Shown: one piece after another, positions 25,701 to 37,935 of the stretch | Position numbering within the stretch: the first letter of the stretch is position 1 | How the letters are laid out: each line of letters starts with the position of its first letter | NCBI GenBank assembly: GCA_007844125.1 | Contig: CM017558.1 | Location: 56,514,308 to 56,578,307, forward strand | From: Sinonovacula constricta | Taxonomy: Eukaryota > Mollusca > Bivalvia > Cardiida > Solecurtidae | Length of the DNA stretch: 64,000 bases | Reading direction: 5' to 3' | Made by a program: the position numbers and the translations under genes | Notes under the pieces: model-generated | Databases searched by the model: none | Told to the model about the DNA's origin: nothing | The model's input: the letters and a program-made list of their open reading frames with translations, nothing else

Positions 25701-28700
25701 TAATCTGGTTGCGGAGGTGCTGTGAATGCATGAATCTCCTGTTGTGATATGCTGGTATCGTCTCCTGAATATGGAGCATTCTATGATTTGGGTAAATTGC
25801 AAATTGTATTTTAGCAACATTCAGGATTCTGCAAGTTGCTGTAATGTACGATAAATATACACCGTATTTTTCTATGAATGCAGCACTAGCTCTGCAGGCT
25901 GCAATCTAAGCCAGTAAGATCGAACCAACGACAAATAATAAATTTAGCAATTACATACAGCAAACATCATCAACAACAAAAGACAGAACAAAAAACCAAT
26001 AACAACAGCTTCCTAATGACTGTCAAATTTAGGTATCATTATATCAGTGAGATAAAAAAAATCTGCAAATTAAACTTTATACCACGTTGTAACTCACTAG
26101 ATCTGTAGATTATTTCTTCCTGTCCTATAACGACTTCTTGATGAGAATACTCGGTGTCAACTGTTAAACCTTCCTTATCACCCAATGTTTTCTTCCTGCT
26201 TTCATGTATACAATGACGCAAAGGAAGATAATAAAATTAACACACATTTCAATTAATATACAGTTAAGAAAAATATAAGATAGAAATTTATGAAACCATA
26301 AACATTTATTAGTAAAAGGGTATTAAATTTTACATCATGACAGACCACAGCAGTCATATGTAAGTTTCGCACATATAATGTATAAACGATAATTAAAATT
26401 TACTATGTAATTAAGTTTATTGTATATATTTACAATTTTCATTCAACTCAGTGTAGTAAGTTATGTGCTTAATTTTGGAATTTTAATATATTAATATGTC
26501 CTATTATGTCCTACAATACCATAACCCAAAGACCACACAGCAAACAAGAGCTTTCCGAACTATCATCGAAATGTTAAGTTTTTTGACATGGTCAATTTAT
26601 TTAACTTGTTTTTCTTGTTTCAAGTACATGTATATTTTCATCTGTTTTAAATCTCATGCAAACTTTGCTGATAAAAACAAGAAAATAGGTAAAAACAGAT
26701 GGATGCTCCCGCGTAAAGGCTAGTTCCAAAGGGGTTTTCTATGATCCGGACACGTTTTAAGCATTAAAGTAATAATGGGCGGTAACTCCCAAATTATACA
26801 AAACATGTTTTTGTACACTGCTCTTCTACACATAAAGATCTATCTGCCTAAAAAGTTCATGTAGACAACTCTTACAGTTTTTGTGTTATGCTCCAGACAA
26901 AAATATGACAGAAGGTCGGACGAACGAACGAACAGACCGACGGACGAACGAACGAACGAACAAAACTTGGACGGGACGGAAAGACGGACAGACGTTCAAA
27001 GTGGCGACGATATGCTCGCCCTTCGTGGAGTATAATGAATATATCTTTTTATTAAAATGTCTACACGTAACATCCAAAAAAGTGTTACAAGCTTCGATAT
27101 GTCTACTATATAATAATTATACCCACAACTCAACTACTTTAGTAGCTATTTCAACGGAACGGAACGTTTTCGTATGAAAAAGTTGTAATTAGAATAATAT
27201 TTTAGGAACCATACAAATTTATATAGATGCAAAATACCTTGACATAAAAATGCGTTTTATCCTCAAAACAGTGACGACGACAGCGACAGCAACAACTACG
27301 GAACTTACACTGACCGACGCCTCTAAAGTCGCCATGTGGGAACTTTGCTTGTCTGCAGCTTTAAATTTAAGATATCATTGCAGACAAATACTTTAATAAA
27401 TTTGGAATAACATCTGCTATTAAAAGCAAACTATAAATAATGATAATACCCAAATGAACCACAGCTTATGAGAATATATGTATCCATGTCTAATGAACGA
27501 AATTGAATAAAATAAGAATTAAACAGAAAGTATATTAGGCTCCTTCAATTTGACGCCTTTAAATTATGGTAAAAAATAACTTTTTCTAAAATTAATTAGT
27601 ATGGGTAAGTATGAAGATTTAATATAGTACCGCATATTTTATGATGATCAATAAAACACACCTTTCTATCTAAATATGTTTAAAGATCAAAAGCCTTAAC
27701 GTTGGTTTACAAATAATTTAGCAACAGAAAAAAATATTTTGTCTACGTCCAATTGCTTACTTGCTTGACAAAGGTCACCAACGAAGCCCCCAAGACAGCC
27801 AAGAATGCAAGTGCCGTTAGTATGGTGACAAGTGCCGTTTTCGAAACAATGACCGCAAAATTGGGAACAGTTTTGACCGTAGGTGCCAGCCAAACATTCT
27901 GAAACAAACACTAGTTTTATACGCATGACAATCTAACATAATTTATCTAAAACAGTTATCAAATATTAATTTCACATTGTTTTGGCAAATCTTAAATAAA
28001 ATATATTTGGCTAAATGGAACAGAAAATATATGTTTTACAGGATGCATTGAACATCATAGTTATTATCCAATGACTATTTTAAATTGGTATATATTTTTT
28101 ATATATCCTTACTCCTAACTAGTATTTAAACGAATCATTAATATACATGTATGCTATTACAAAATAGGTCCCTCAATCGATGTATCAGGTGCTCGACGGA
28201 AGGTTCTAGTATGAAACGCAGTGTCTGTCTTATGTAATAGAGTTTTTGTGCTGTCCTGTTTCTATATTATGCTGTCTTGTGCACAGAATATTGCCAAAGC
28301 ATACAGCTATCAAACTGAATCAGCATGTTGTCATGTAGAAATATTTTTTCTAACTCGTCAACCTAGTGCATGCACGTTATCTTGTCGATTTCCTATGTAG
28401 TGATGTCAAAATAGCATTTCTTTATGTACCTTGAAAAACCTTCCTGTTCCGAGAACGTGATGTTATGTCAAAGGTTTGTGGTAATATACCGACACGAGTG
28501 TTGCATAGAGTCTTATTAAAACGACATTCTGACCTGTCAAAACGGCATTATGTCTTGTCAAATCGGCATCATATCAACATATCATAATATCTTGTCAAAA
28601 TATCAAATTATCCTATTAAATCGCCAGGTTGTTTTGACAACAGGCCATGGCATCTTGTCAAAATATTCAGTTGTCCTCTCAGATCGACACGTTTTCTTGA

Positions 28701-31700
28701 CAACAGATCCTAATCTCTTGTCAATATAGCATACTGGCCTCTCAAAACGACAAGTTGTCTCGTCAACTCATCATGATATCTTGTCAAAATACCACTATAT
28801 CCTCTAAAAGCGGCAGGTTGCCTTATCTACAGATCATAATATTTTGTCGCTTGACAAGCCAGCATGTTGGTTTGACAAGATCACACATGATTCGAGAGAC
28901 CAAAGGCCAATTGGGCATGATGACATTGTGCTTTGACATGATAACGCAACCATTAGATAAGATAGCCTTCGCAAAAAGATTATAGTGTAATTCGTTTCAT
29001 CAGACAGCCATGGCGCTTCATTTACTAACATCCTTCTAGTTTTTTTAGTACGTGAGTGTAAATCTCTCGTCTACACATAAAAAGTCTTCTAAAAAGAGCG
29101 AGGCAATTGTATATATGTATGTAAGTTACTTAGTAATTTCATGCATATGATATGACGATAACATATTGCACCCGCTGTCTTATAACTATTAAGTTACTAA
29201 TGTGAAATAAACATGGCAACCTTTCACCTCTGTTTAATTCATTTGCCAAATAAAGATGAAATTATACGGATTATCCAATCATACATTTGACGCAGACTGA
29301 CTAAGCGAACCTCAGGGTTTCTCGTTTTAAGATATGGATGTTGACCATTAATCCAGAGAACATCCAAAATACTCAACACTTTATTACCTTCCCACTAAGA
29401 TTCGAGCGTTATTTCCATTTCACATAAAAGCCAATATAAATACAATATTTAAGCTTGCATGTCTTATCCCGATTCGCCGTATATAGGTGATGGTGATATA
29501 AAAGGGTATATACAACTACACAGCACATGGTAGTGTATTCTATTATTTGGTGACAATGTGCTGTGTACCCATTTTAAAGCTTGGCACTTTTATATAATAT
29601 TTAGACACTATTACGTTAGTGTTTAAATTAGTGATGTACTTATTTTAATGAAATACGTGTGATGGCTCTTTCAAGGGATCAATGTAAAATGCTTAACACG
29701 TACATGTACGATATAATTCTGGCATAAAACTTTTTAAGAGCAAACAAACAAACAAATACGTTTAAGTGAATTTGAAGCAATAGCGAAAACAATAAAAACA
29801 TAGAAACAAAAGTATAAGAAGTATTCTAAAGATTCTTTCACCTTCGTGACAGGTATCTCCTTTGTAACCTTGCGAGCATCCGCCGGGGCAACTCCCATCC
29901 ACGTTATCACATAATTGTCCATCAGTACAGTTGCCACAACTTTGACTGCAGTTACCAAAGTAACCAATTGCGCAATCTAAATTTCATGAAACATTTTTTT
30001 ACTTATTCACGTATTTAATATATATACATATATTAAAAATGCTTTAAATTAATTTATGTATGTTCCATCAACGCATTCTGTTGAACATTCAGTGTGTTAA
30101 CCGTAGTGGTAACAACACTACATAATGTGAAGAAAATAAATATAAGCAACACAATCAAACTTTTAAGCCTCCCCACCACCATATTTTTATGAATATTCAG
30201 TGCTGGAAAACATTACTGAATTAGTATATGATATGTGTTCATATACATTTTCGGCAAAACAGTTATCGTTACAAAAACCAAGAACAAAGTACATAAAACA
30301 ATACATTATGCTTTCAGAATAGTTAAATGATTTGTTGATAGAAATCGATTTATTATAGAAGTAAAAAAACGCATTGAAAATGTACTGTTAGAACAAGCAA
30401 TGTCAAAATAGGACACGCATTCTATTTTTCAATTCTGGTATTTAAATCTCTGCTTACACTATCCGAAGGACTGACATTATGATAGTAGTCACATTCATGA
30501 CAGCAGAAACCGTATATTCCCTGGAAGTATGCAGTTGCATACCAATTTAAAACTCTATAGTTAAGCCTAAAACATTCAAAAGACATCGAAAATCGATACG
30601 CGGTGCATGTAAGAATCTGATGGCTACAAAATGGATCATCCGACAGCGAAAAACACGTGGTTATATTTGTCTCAGGGCTAGCTTAGGCTCGTAGATTTGA
30701 ACATTTTTAACCTAAAGATCAATGACGATGATAACGCTTGAATAAATCCAGCGTGATTGTTTGCAATAAGTGGCTTGTGCTTTCTTTTTATATGCTCCTA
30801 GGATGGCTAATTTTTCGGACATCTTGAAGAAAGTGACCAAATAAATACATATCTGATGCATCCAAGCAAAGTGATAACAAGCTTGATATAAAATCACGAT
30901 AAGATGTTGTTAAGGAATTTTTTAGACACTTTCTATTTGTAAATGACAGACAGTTAAAAAGTGTATATAGAGTAATCAAAGATAAATATAATATTTGATA
31001 AACACATCTAATTGTTTTCATTATGTATTATGTGTAAATTGTTTATACGCTGAAATAAATGTATCAGTAGGAAGAAAAGATCCCTTGAGTAGTACCACAA
31101 ATTTTAAAACCTGTTCTACCACTAGTCAAATGCATACAAAGTCAATGTAAAGATAACAAAACATAGAGAGGAGAAATAATAATATTTAAGTAACAAATCT
31201 TTAAATGATATTAAAAGTGGACTAGTTAATTGACAAGAATTATGAAGAATTATTTGCAATAAAAGATTTATATTTCCATGTTTCCGCATGTTTGCAATTT
31301 AGCGGTAGTTTAAATTTTGAATATTTGTGGTTATTTAATATTTAAAATTGGTGTTAATTTTCAAGGGACCTTTCTTTAACTTCCTATTGATGCAATTGTT
31401 TAAACGTATATATAATGTAAGTTTCGAGATTTATTAGATTAAATAACTTAAATATCTAGTCTGCGTCTAATGGACTGTGAATTTCACACCCCGTTTACAC
31501 AGCTGCTTCTATAATTTAAAGATGGTTATACACTCGATGTGGGAAGTCCATTTACCATTTTACAGACATACCTTGATCACATTTATCCCCCATGTACCCA
31601 AGGTTACAGCCTGTGGGACACCGCCCATTTACTTTATCACACGTGACTGCCTTACACTGGCCACATCTCTGTTTACAGTCACCGTATGTTCCATTAGTGC

Positions 31701-34700
31701 ACTCTACAATAAGATAAAATGATAAACTGGATATAAGAATCATACGTAAATAGTAAATACATAAATTCAAAGCTGAAAAGGATACGATATGTGGATTTTG
31801 ATATTCAAGAATGAATGTGCAAATTTGCTTTGACATAGATTTGTTCCAAAATAAGGAAGATACTATTTTTACACTACTTCAAGCGGTATATTTAACAACA
31901 CAGACATTGAGTTGATATATTTTATTACAGATTAAAATGCAGCTTGAAACAGGTTTTATTAATAAGCAGAAACTCTATTATACACACATTTAATACACAC
32001 TTCATGAAGTCTAAAAAGAAGAAGGAAAGGTGTAGTATTTATTTATCCTCTTTATTAAGCTTGTGAAATGTACGAAAGTATTTGATAATATTGAAAACAG
32101 TAATTTTTGAAGTTATCCAAAAATCAGAACGGTTTAAAAATTATGCATGTTTTGAATATTGTCATACTTTCGGAACTGGTCAAAAACATCTTGATTAAGT
32201 AACAATTTACAGCAGGTCAAAAGAGAAAACATACCTTGAGTGCATGTGCCCCCAATGTATCCTGAATCACAGCCTTCAGGGCACTGTCCCGTCATTCCAT
32301 CACAAGGACGTCCACCACTGCAGTGACCACATGCCTTACAGACACCATTATTCTCGTAGGTTCTACTAGGACACTCTGTCAATGACATAAATCATTCAAT
32401 TTACACAAATACCCAACTGTTATTGGTGATACACACAGGCGTTTGGTTTACGGTATATATTTATATATGCTATGGGGATGACTATGGTAGGAATTAATTG
32501 TGAGATCATTTTATATGATACTACAAGTATGATTTATGAGGAAAAGGCATACCCAATCATATTATTGTAATAAATAACATCAAATCATTTTCTTCATTTT
32601 CTTTTATTTGCAGGAATGTTAATTTATACATGTATATATTTATATATCCTTATAGTGCAAACTACACAAGTAAAGCAAGTTCATTTCCTCTTGACAAAAC
32701 AGAAGTGTCGCAGATAAATGTCCGAGAGATTAGCTTATGAAAGCGTGGCGATAATTATGATGATGGTGTTATTGTGTGATGATAAAAATGATGTTTCATC
32801 CGACGTCATTGTTGTTGTTATTGGTGATGTAATGCTCATTAATTTTAGACTATGTGTCCGCTTATTAAACTGCATTTCTAATTTATTATAAAGTCCATAT
32901 CTTAAGTCACATCTTTTCGTGATGATCTTTATTGCAGCGCCTTTAATGGTTTACAACATTTTGTGTGGCTGCACTGGAATTTGAAAGTCATTTTATTGAT
33001 TTTATTGTTCATCTGAAAACGCCTGCATTTACTGTTTACACCCACACCTACAAAGTTGTTTGTGTTTTCGTTGTGTTTTTTAATAAAGGTTGTTTTATGC
33101 AGTGCATTTATGTAACAACTATACATTTTACAATCAGGTTACTTATAGAATAACAAAACTTACCTATGACATAAATCTCTATCTCACACACTGTTAGGAA
33201 CCATTTATTGCTGGCGTTGACTGATTTAGGTCGTTTCAGAGTAATACGCCTTATAAACGGTTGATCTAGGTTTCTGGCTGTAGCAGTGTTCTTGTCCATT
33301 TCTATCTGCAAGCCTATCTGAACTGTTGATGTATGGTTGCCATTGAACATCTGAAGATGTTGCAGGTTACGTGATACTAAAATGAAAATTTTGGAAAGAT
33401 CATATGACTAAAACATATGTCGCAAACAGATGACATAAAATTTAATGTCAACTTTGCGCTTAAAACAAATAGGTCAAGTAAAAAGTCAATTAATTTGTTT
33501 ACTTATTCGCTTGTTTGTAACGAACCTTGCGAGCAGCGTTTGAATGTTACCTTATATGTTGAATGAATATTGGGGCAATTCGGTAATGAGACACTGCATA
33601 CTTGTTCTTGTATTCAAACGTAAAATGTTAACCGTTTTAGGTTATAATCCAATATTTTCAACTTTACCCGCTTGTCATTTGCGGACCGTTATCTAGATTA
33701 GAATATGACTTGACTTACAAGTTGCCAATTATTTATCGTTGCTTTCCCGCGCAATATAAAATCCTGATCTATTGACCATATGATGTCACTAGAGTGCAAT
33801 ATTTACTAGACGCCTTGATATCACATATTCAGTTTGCATTGTTAAGTAGGTCTGTAACGACCACAAAGAATTTGGTTAGTAGAGCAAAAGAACCAATGGT
33901 AGAATTTGCAGTATGTAAAGTGTGGATTCTCGATGGAGATGCTGTGCTAGACCAGATTACCAAAGCTAGCACTACCCATTCAGTGGTGACAGGACCAAAG
34001 CTTTCTTCAACTCGTATGAATAATATCAACATAATTACGTCTCAAGTCTTGCTAAAATATCAAAATCGTTTTCGAATGGCCGCTACGCCGAGAAACTGAC
34101 TTAAAATGGTAAAGCCGGGAGCGTCTTCTAACTAAAAAGTTAAGTTTACGCCTTAAACAAACAAAGCAAGCGTAACGATATAAATAAAAAAACTGCATAT
34201 GGCATACTTCATATCACACCACAGCGTAAGAAATAGAACTCATTTACACATTTCTACAAGTCAAACTGTACTTTACGATTGATGATCAGAACCATTCTAT
34301 TTTGAAACATTCAACTCGACGTCATTTTCTTACTTCTAGGACTATTAAAAGAGAATGTTACTAAGCATACTCTTATCAACGGCTCAACGTCTCTTCTTCA
34401 CATGTCTTAAGTTAAAAAAAACAAGTTTGAGTAAGTCGCGATTAAAAGCTAAATGCTTTGTTCTGTCGCATCTTTCCAGTTGTTTCAACTAAACAAAATA
34501 TGATATGCATCTTAACGACGTATATTAACTCTCTGTCTTTATTCAAAACTTTAATCCAACCTACGACAACATCTCTCCGAACTGGACCAGCATCAAAATA
34601 TTTATAATTACGTTAACTCACTGTATTCTTTCTGATAATCACTTCTACCGATGACGACCACTTTCTGAACCATGTATTGCTTTTGAAGGTCTACCGTAAG

Positions 34701-35207
34701 CCAAGGGTTCGGTTCATTGCGTGAACTGACACAGCAGCCACAGGTGTTAATGTTTTGGGCTATTTTACCATCCACAGCGCTAGAGGGGTTAGTTTGACTG
34801 TAACCAGTCAACGTTGTGGACAGGGTAACTGGACTGCCAAGTGCCACGTTCCGTACTGGAATATAAATTATGATCTTGTTAAAGGTTGCATATGTTCGCC
34901 ACAACATGGGTAGCGTAATTTTCTAAACTATGTCCCTGAACCTTGGCAGTTTGTTATTAAGTCAGTGGTGTTCATAGGAACAGTTTTCAATTCATGAATT
35001 TATTACTATATTCAGACGGTTCAAGGTGAAGAAGGCCTCTTGAATGACAACAATTATGGTTTATTCAGCTTTTGCTGTTTTGTTGGGAATATCTGCAACT
35101 TGTATTAATTTTAACATTATAATTAACTTACAAACTTCCGCAGATAAGACCGGATGCCGAATTACGAAGAAGACGACAAGCAGGAATATCTTGTAGCTTG
35201 GCTCCAT
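12157..35207 (-). CDS. Receptor-type tyrosine phosphatase: F5/8C + 4 EGF + TM + D1 + D2 (25 exons)
   Basis: Single-pass membrane receptor predicted to bind ligand through a lectin-like ectodomain and to dephosphorylate phosphotyrosine in the cytoplasm. Coding exons, 5' to 3': 35207-35132, 34855-34622, 33376-33164, 32375-32235, 31703-31572, 29976-29842, 27898-27761, 27352-27238, 26195-26098, 25764-25586, 25267-25180, 24746-24673, 23296-23260, 22986-22889, 22470-22345, 21846-21698, 21368-21233, 16735-16586, 16245-16173, 15598-15540, 15309-15172, 14688-14578, 14400-14240, 12774-12639, 12246-12157. All junctions are GT-AG; phases agree throughout and the total is 3087 nt (1028 aa plus stop). Residues: signal 1-~23, F5/8C ~26-174, EGFs ~175-356, TM ~368-386, D1 ~500-770, D2 ~780-1020. 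Least certain boundaries are the 25764 acceptor (chosen by phase), the 25586 donor (GTCATT) and the small exon 15598-15540. UTRs and promoter were not located. Confidence 0.9.
14406..14459 (+). repeat. (ATT)n microsatellite
   Basis: About 18 ATT triplets, starting six bases beyond the acceptor of receptor phosphatase exon 14400-14240. Confidence 0.9.
15845..15975 (+). repeat. ~400-bp dispersed repeat, fragment D
   Basis: About 130 bp matching the first third of copy A, from AATATATATAACAAAGTCC to CATTTAACAAAAAGAGCC, in an intron of the receptor phosphatase D2 region. Confidence 0.6.
16586..26195 (-). CDS. Receptor PTP exons 9-18: juxtamembrane region and catalytic phosphatase domain D1
   Basis: The juxtamembrane exons (26195-26098, 25764-25586) carry several tyrosines, including DTEYSHQ, IIYRS and PDYYIFD. 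D1 then shows the canonical PTP motifs in order: [36 protein letters not shown], the WPD loop (Asp ~646), the signature [10 protein letters not shown] (Cys ~677, Arg ~683), and [13 protein letters not shown] in the Q-loop region. All catalytic residues are present, so D1 should be an active tyrosine phosphatase. A 4-kb antisense LINE lies in the intron before the last D1 exon, 16735-16586. Confidence 0.92.
17375..18025 (+). pseudogene. LINE ORF1 (gag-like, CCHC zinc knuckle), broken
   Basis: Begins [10 protein letters not shown]. An open stretch at 17575-17880 includes [22 protein letters not shown]. After a stop, the in-frame segment [14 protein letters not shown]...[15 protein letters not shown] supplies two CCHC knuckles near 17899-18003. 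It would have packaged element RNA. Several stops and a frameshift make it non-functional. Confidence 0.72.
18960..20960 (+). pseudogene. LINE ORF2 reverse transcriptase / RNase H, broken
   Basis: RT pieces at 19066-19272 (finger/palm, [17 protein letters not shown]), about 19280-19480 ([19 protein letters not shown]) and 19692-19934 ([21 protein letters not shown]); the YVDD-like motif is near 19650. Thumb/connection ([20 protein letters not shown]) is near 20100-20170 and an RNase H-like segment near 20560-20630. It is read in several frames with in-frame stops. No endonuclease domain could be read between ORF1 and RT, so an internal deletion is likely. Confidence 0.7.
22484..22858 (+). repeat. 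(GAT/ATG)n trinucleotide microsatellite
   Basis: About 370 bp of GAT/ATG/AAT triplets with minor interruptions. It fills almost the whole intron between the 22986-22889 and 22470-22345 exons of the receptor phosphatase. Confidence 0.92.
25018..25100 (+). repeat. ~400-bp dispersed repeat, fragment E
   Basis: About 75 bp nearly identical to the start of copy A (AATAAGAATATATGACAAAG through AAAGGCGCAGAACAAAGG), ending abruptly. It lies in a receptor phosphatase intron. Confidence 0.7.
26905..26995 (+). repeat. (ACGA)n degenerate tetranucleotide repeat
   Basis: CGGACGAACGAACGAACAGACCGACGG-like tetramer array in the intron just upstream of receptor phosphatase exon 26195-26098. Confidence 0.8.
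27238..27352 (-). CDS. Receptor PTP exon 8: transmembrane segment
   Basis: The exon encodes a ~19-residue Val/Ala-rich stretch (residues ~368-386, core [12 protein letters not shown]) followed by a basic stop-transfer RIKR. It follows the last EGF repeat directly and enters the cytoplasmic exon in phase 2. The topology is type I, ectodomain outside. Confidence 0.88.
27761..32375 (-). CDS. Receptor PTP exons 4-7: four 8-cysteine EGF-like repeats
   Basis: Exons 32375-32235, 31703-31572, 29976-29842 and 27898-27761 each encode one EGF/laminin-type repeat with the CxxxTYGxxC...CGxC...C.....GxC..GC..GY.GD.C spacing seen in MEGF-type scavenger receptors. Every exon starts and ends in phase 1, so repeats can be gained or lost without a frameshift. 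The paralogue keeps only counterparts of the first and last repeat. They likely form an extended stalk between the F5/8C head and the membrane. Confidence 0.9.
28526..28905 (+). repeat. Degenerate 63-bp tandem repeat
   Basis: Units begin at 28589, 28652, 28715, 28778 and 28841, exactly 63 bp apart, with a more decayed unit upstream. Each holds ATCTTGTCAAAAT near its start, and some hold the inverse TTGACAA about 40 bp later. It lies in the intron between the third and fourth EGF exons of the receptor phosphatase. Confidence 0.8.
33164..34855 (-). CDS. Receptor PTP exons 2-3: F5/8 type C (fucolectin-like) domain
   Basis: Two exons (34855-34622 and 33376-33164) encode about 149 residues. Family landmarks in order: NVALG, SSAVDG, a CGCC cysteine cluster, [22 protein letters not shown], and a closing CEIEIYV. 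This is the discoidin/fucolectin fold, a carbohydrate- or lipid-binding module on secreted lectins and receptors. Exon lengths 234 and 213 nt match the paralogue at 49044-50065 exactly. The fold is recognised from motif order; the ligand cannot be told from sequence. Confidence 0.88.
35132..35207 (-). CDS. Receptor PTP exon 1: start codon and signal peptide
   Basis: ATG at 35207 opens 25 codons beginning MEPSYK, followed by a hydrophobic core (FLLVVFFVI) and a likely cleavage site near VLSA. The exon ends in phase 1 at a GTAAGT donor and joins the RNVALG start of the F5/8C domain. No nearer in-frame ATG gives a better signal sequence. This fixes the start of the gene. Confidence 0.82.
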
Positions 35208-36255
35208 TTCCTGTTGCGATTACGCTGACATACGTTACGCCAATAACGCCAAAGGTAGCAGCACGCTGACAACCAATAGAGGCATACGGTTTGGTAATTC
35301 GAGCTGCATGCATACACTTACAATTTGCAAGCGAAGACGTTTCGCAGACATGCGTTGTAGGTGCGTTATGCTAATGTTGATATACGTTCACATACATGAA
35401 TAAGTTGCTGATATGCATTACACAGCAAAGTTTTCTTAACGTATGAGTTGCAAGTTTGAAGTTCTCCGAATGAATACGTTCCTTACAGAACGTCAGGTTG
35501 TATAAGAATATCTACCCGAACTCCTCTAACTTCCTAGCACATGTCATGTTAATATATACAAAATATGCGTATGTCTACACTATTTATATCTTAAACAGCG
35601 AGTGACACTTCACTTTGAACACGATTCCATTTCATAAAATAAATAAAGGTAAAAGTTGACAACTCTTATCGTCGTTTCAATTCGGAAACAAGTATTTAAA
35701 CTTAAAAATTATGAAATAAAAGCTGACGAAGGTATTCTCAAGGTTTCTATCGGCACTTTTTCATTAACATACACTGCTGCTATAGACGGTATATGAATAA
35801 GTAATTTGTCAATAATTAATTATTATTATCAAGAGTTTCCTACAAAGTATACATATAGATACACCGAAAGTCAACGGTACTTTGTAAACAGTACATAGTA
35901 ACACATATCGACAGCTATTTTAACGCGGCACACTGTCTATGTTTAATCTTGAAATTCAACGTTTATTATATAATTGTGACACAACTGAGACGAATGCACC
36001 AAAAGTGTTTCTTAAAAAAATAATTGACCTGGATCAAATTTACCATTCTGTATTAAAATAACGATACGTCTGTTCTAAGTATTATATAATACTTGATAGC
36101 AAGCATATCATAATTATACCAGTAAAAATGACAATAAAACGCAAAGTGTCTTGCCGTGAAAAAAAACTTAACGTCATTATAAATGAGTGCACTTCCTCAT
36201 CTTCATTTCGATCAACTGTGTTGATTTGGATTGTTTACGTTTAACTTTCGAATTT

Positions 36256-36373
36256 CATCATAACAACAGGTTATTTATTAAACTGCAATTACTTTCTACA
36301 ATTCACACCCACAACATCATAACAACAGGTCATTTATTTAACTGCAATTACTTTCTACAATTCACACCCATAA
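36256..36373 (+). repeat. 59-bp tandem duplication
   Basis: CATCATAACAACAGGT(T/C)AT... through CAATTCACACCCA is repeated once at a 59-bp spacing with few differences, indicating a recent duplication upstream of the receptor phosphatase gene. Confidence 0.85.
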
Positions 36374-37832
36374 TCAATTATCTCATTATCACAAGAGCTA
36401 GAAGATTTAATGTGTCAAATAACTATACTGAAAAAGAAAATAGTTATTCATTTAAAATGGTATATAATATCAATATTCTGGTATACGAAATGTAATCATC
36501 TTACATTTGCTTTTTATCAAAATTCAATTCTACTACAGTGGAACATCGTTGAATCAAACTTCTAGATAATATATGATATACCAATTTAAGTCCCTCAATA
36601 CATACATTTAGTTTGTTATTTATCCGACACGAACATATGCAATGTAGAAAATATGGTTTCCATAATAAAAAGTCACAAAACCACAAAAAACTTAGAAGAA
36701 TCCAAACCTAAATGATCTCGACAAGTAAACAAGAAAGTTAAGACTCGTGTTTATTTCTCAGTGGATTTGCTACAAGGTGTGTTCTTTACGTAATTTGACA
36801 GGAAACTTCCTGGTCTACGTATCATCTTACAAATTATAAGATACTTGATACCAATACATTTGTTTGTGCAATAAAGTGTAGATTCATATTCATATGCATA
36901 CATCCAAAAGGAAATGTTTTATGTCTAGTTAAATAAAAGGAAAATAAAAAATAAATAAATGTCACGTTACTGCATATTATCAAAGCAGAAATATATTTTG
37001 TTCTGTTATGTATAAAAGGGGTCATGTTTTTATGCTTTTGTCCAATTTATTTTCTATAGAAAAACTTAAAAAGAAAAGTGATAAAAAGTGTATACTTTAA
37101 TTCCTCACCAACGTCGCTTGTATATCGTTTTAAAGTTATTTCGTGTTTCTATTTACATTTTGTAATAAAACGACATCGGGTTAACAGAAAAAAAAAACGT
37201 TTCTTTGTTTTAAGGGTAATATATGTTTACTTAGCATATACCTGTATTTATAATAAGTACAGTACAGTATGAATTGACAAAGGAGGGTTCTTGTACTTAG
37301 GTTACTTTAACTCTTATACTTTACTATGTAGAACTAGCATTTGATAAGTGTAATGTATTATATTTGATACATTTAATAGTTTTAGCCAATATTTTTTGTC
37401 CAGAGATGCACATGTATTGTTTACGTTGCAAATATGTTTTAAAGACGTGATTAAATCACTAATAATATATTCTTTGAAATAAGTTTAAAATACCTTAATT
37501 TTATTTTATTCTCTACTTTGATATATTACGGTCGGGATATTTTTACAAAATCACTCAACAATGAAGTTCATCAAAATTTGAAGTGGCCACCCAAACCACC
37601 TTTTCTCTATCGCACTTTAATCCGTCCCCATATTGAACCAGGTTTCTTAAAATAGATTGTTGGTCCTTGTAGCATGAATGAGGGAACTGCATTTTCTAAT
37701 ATATAAAACCATACATAAAGCTGAATTAATATCGTAAGATGTGCTGTCTGTCCATATTAAAACAAGGTAAATGTATTGCATCATAACCTTTAAAGTTTAA
37801 AACTGATAACCAGAGAAAACGTATCTTCACCT

Positions 37833-37903
37833 TTCTATCTCTACACTTTGGCCATAGTATATATATATATATACATATGCTATGGCCAAAGTGTAGAGAT
37901 AGA

Positions 37904-37904
<1 letters not shown>
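37833..37904. repeat. Perfect inverted repeat, 25-bp arms, TA-rich loop
   Basis: Arms 37833-37857 and 37880-37904 are exact reverse complements (TTCTATCTCTACACTTTGGC... on the left). The loop is 22 bp of alternating TA, and more TA repeat follows to ~37930. The region is intergenic, between the two receptor genes. Confidence 0.9.

Positions 37905-37935
<31 letters not shown>

Noticed and set aside
25780..26098. Splicing of exon 26195-26098 to the acceptor at 25780
   Set aside because: It breaks the reading frame; the acceptor at 25764 restores it, and the whole model then totals a multiple of three.
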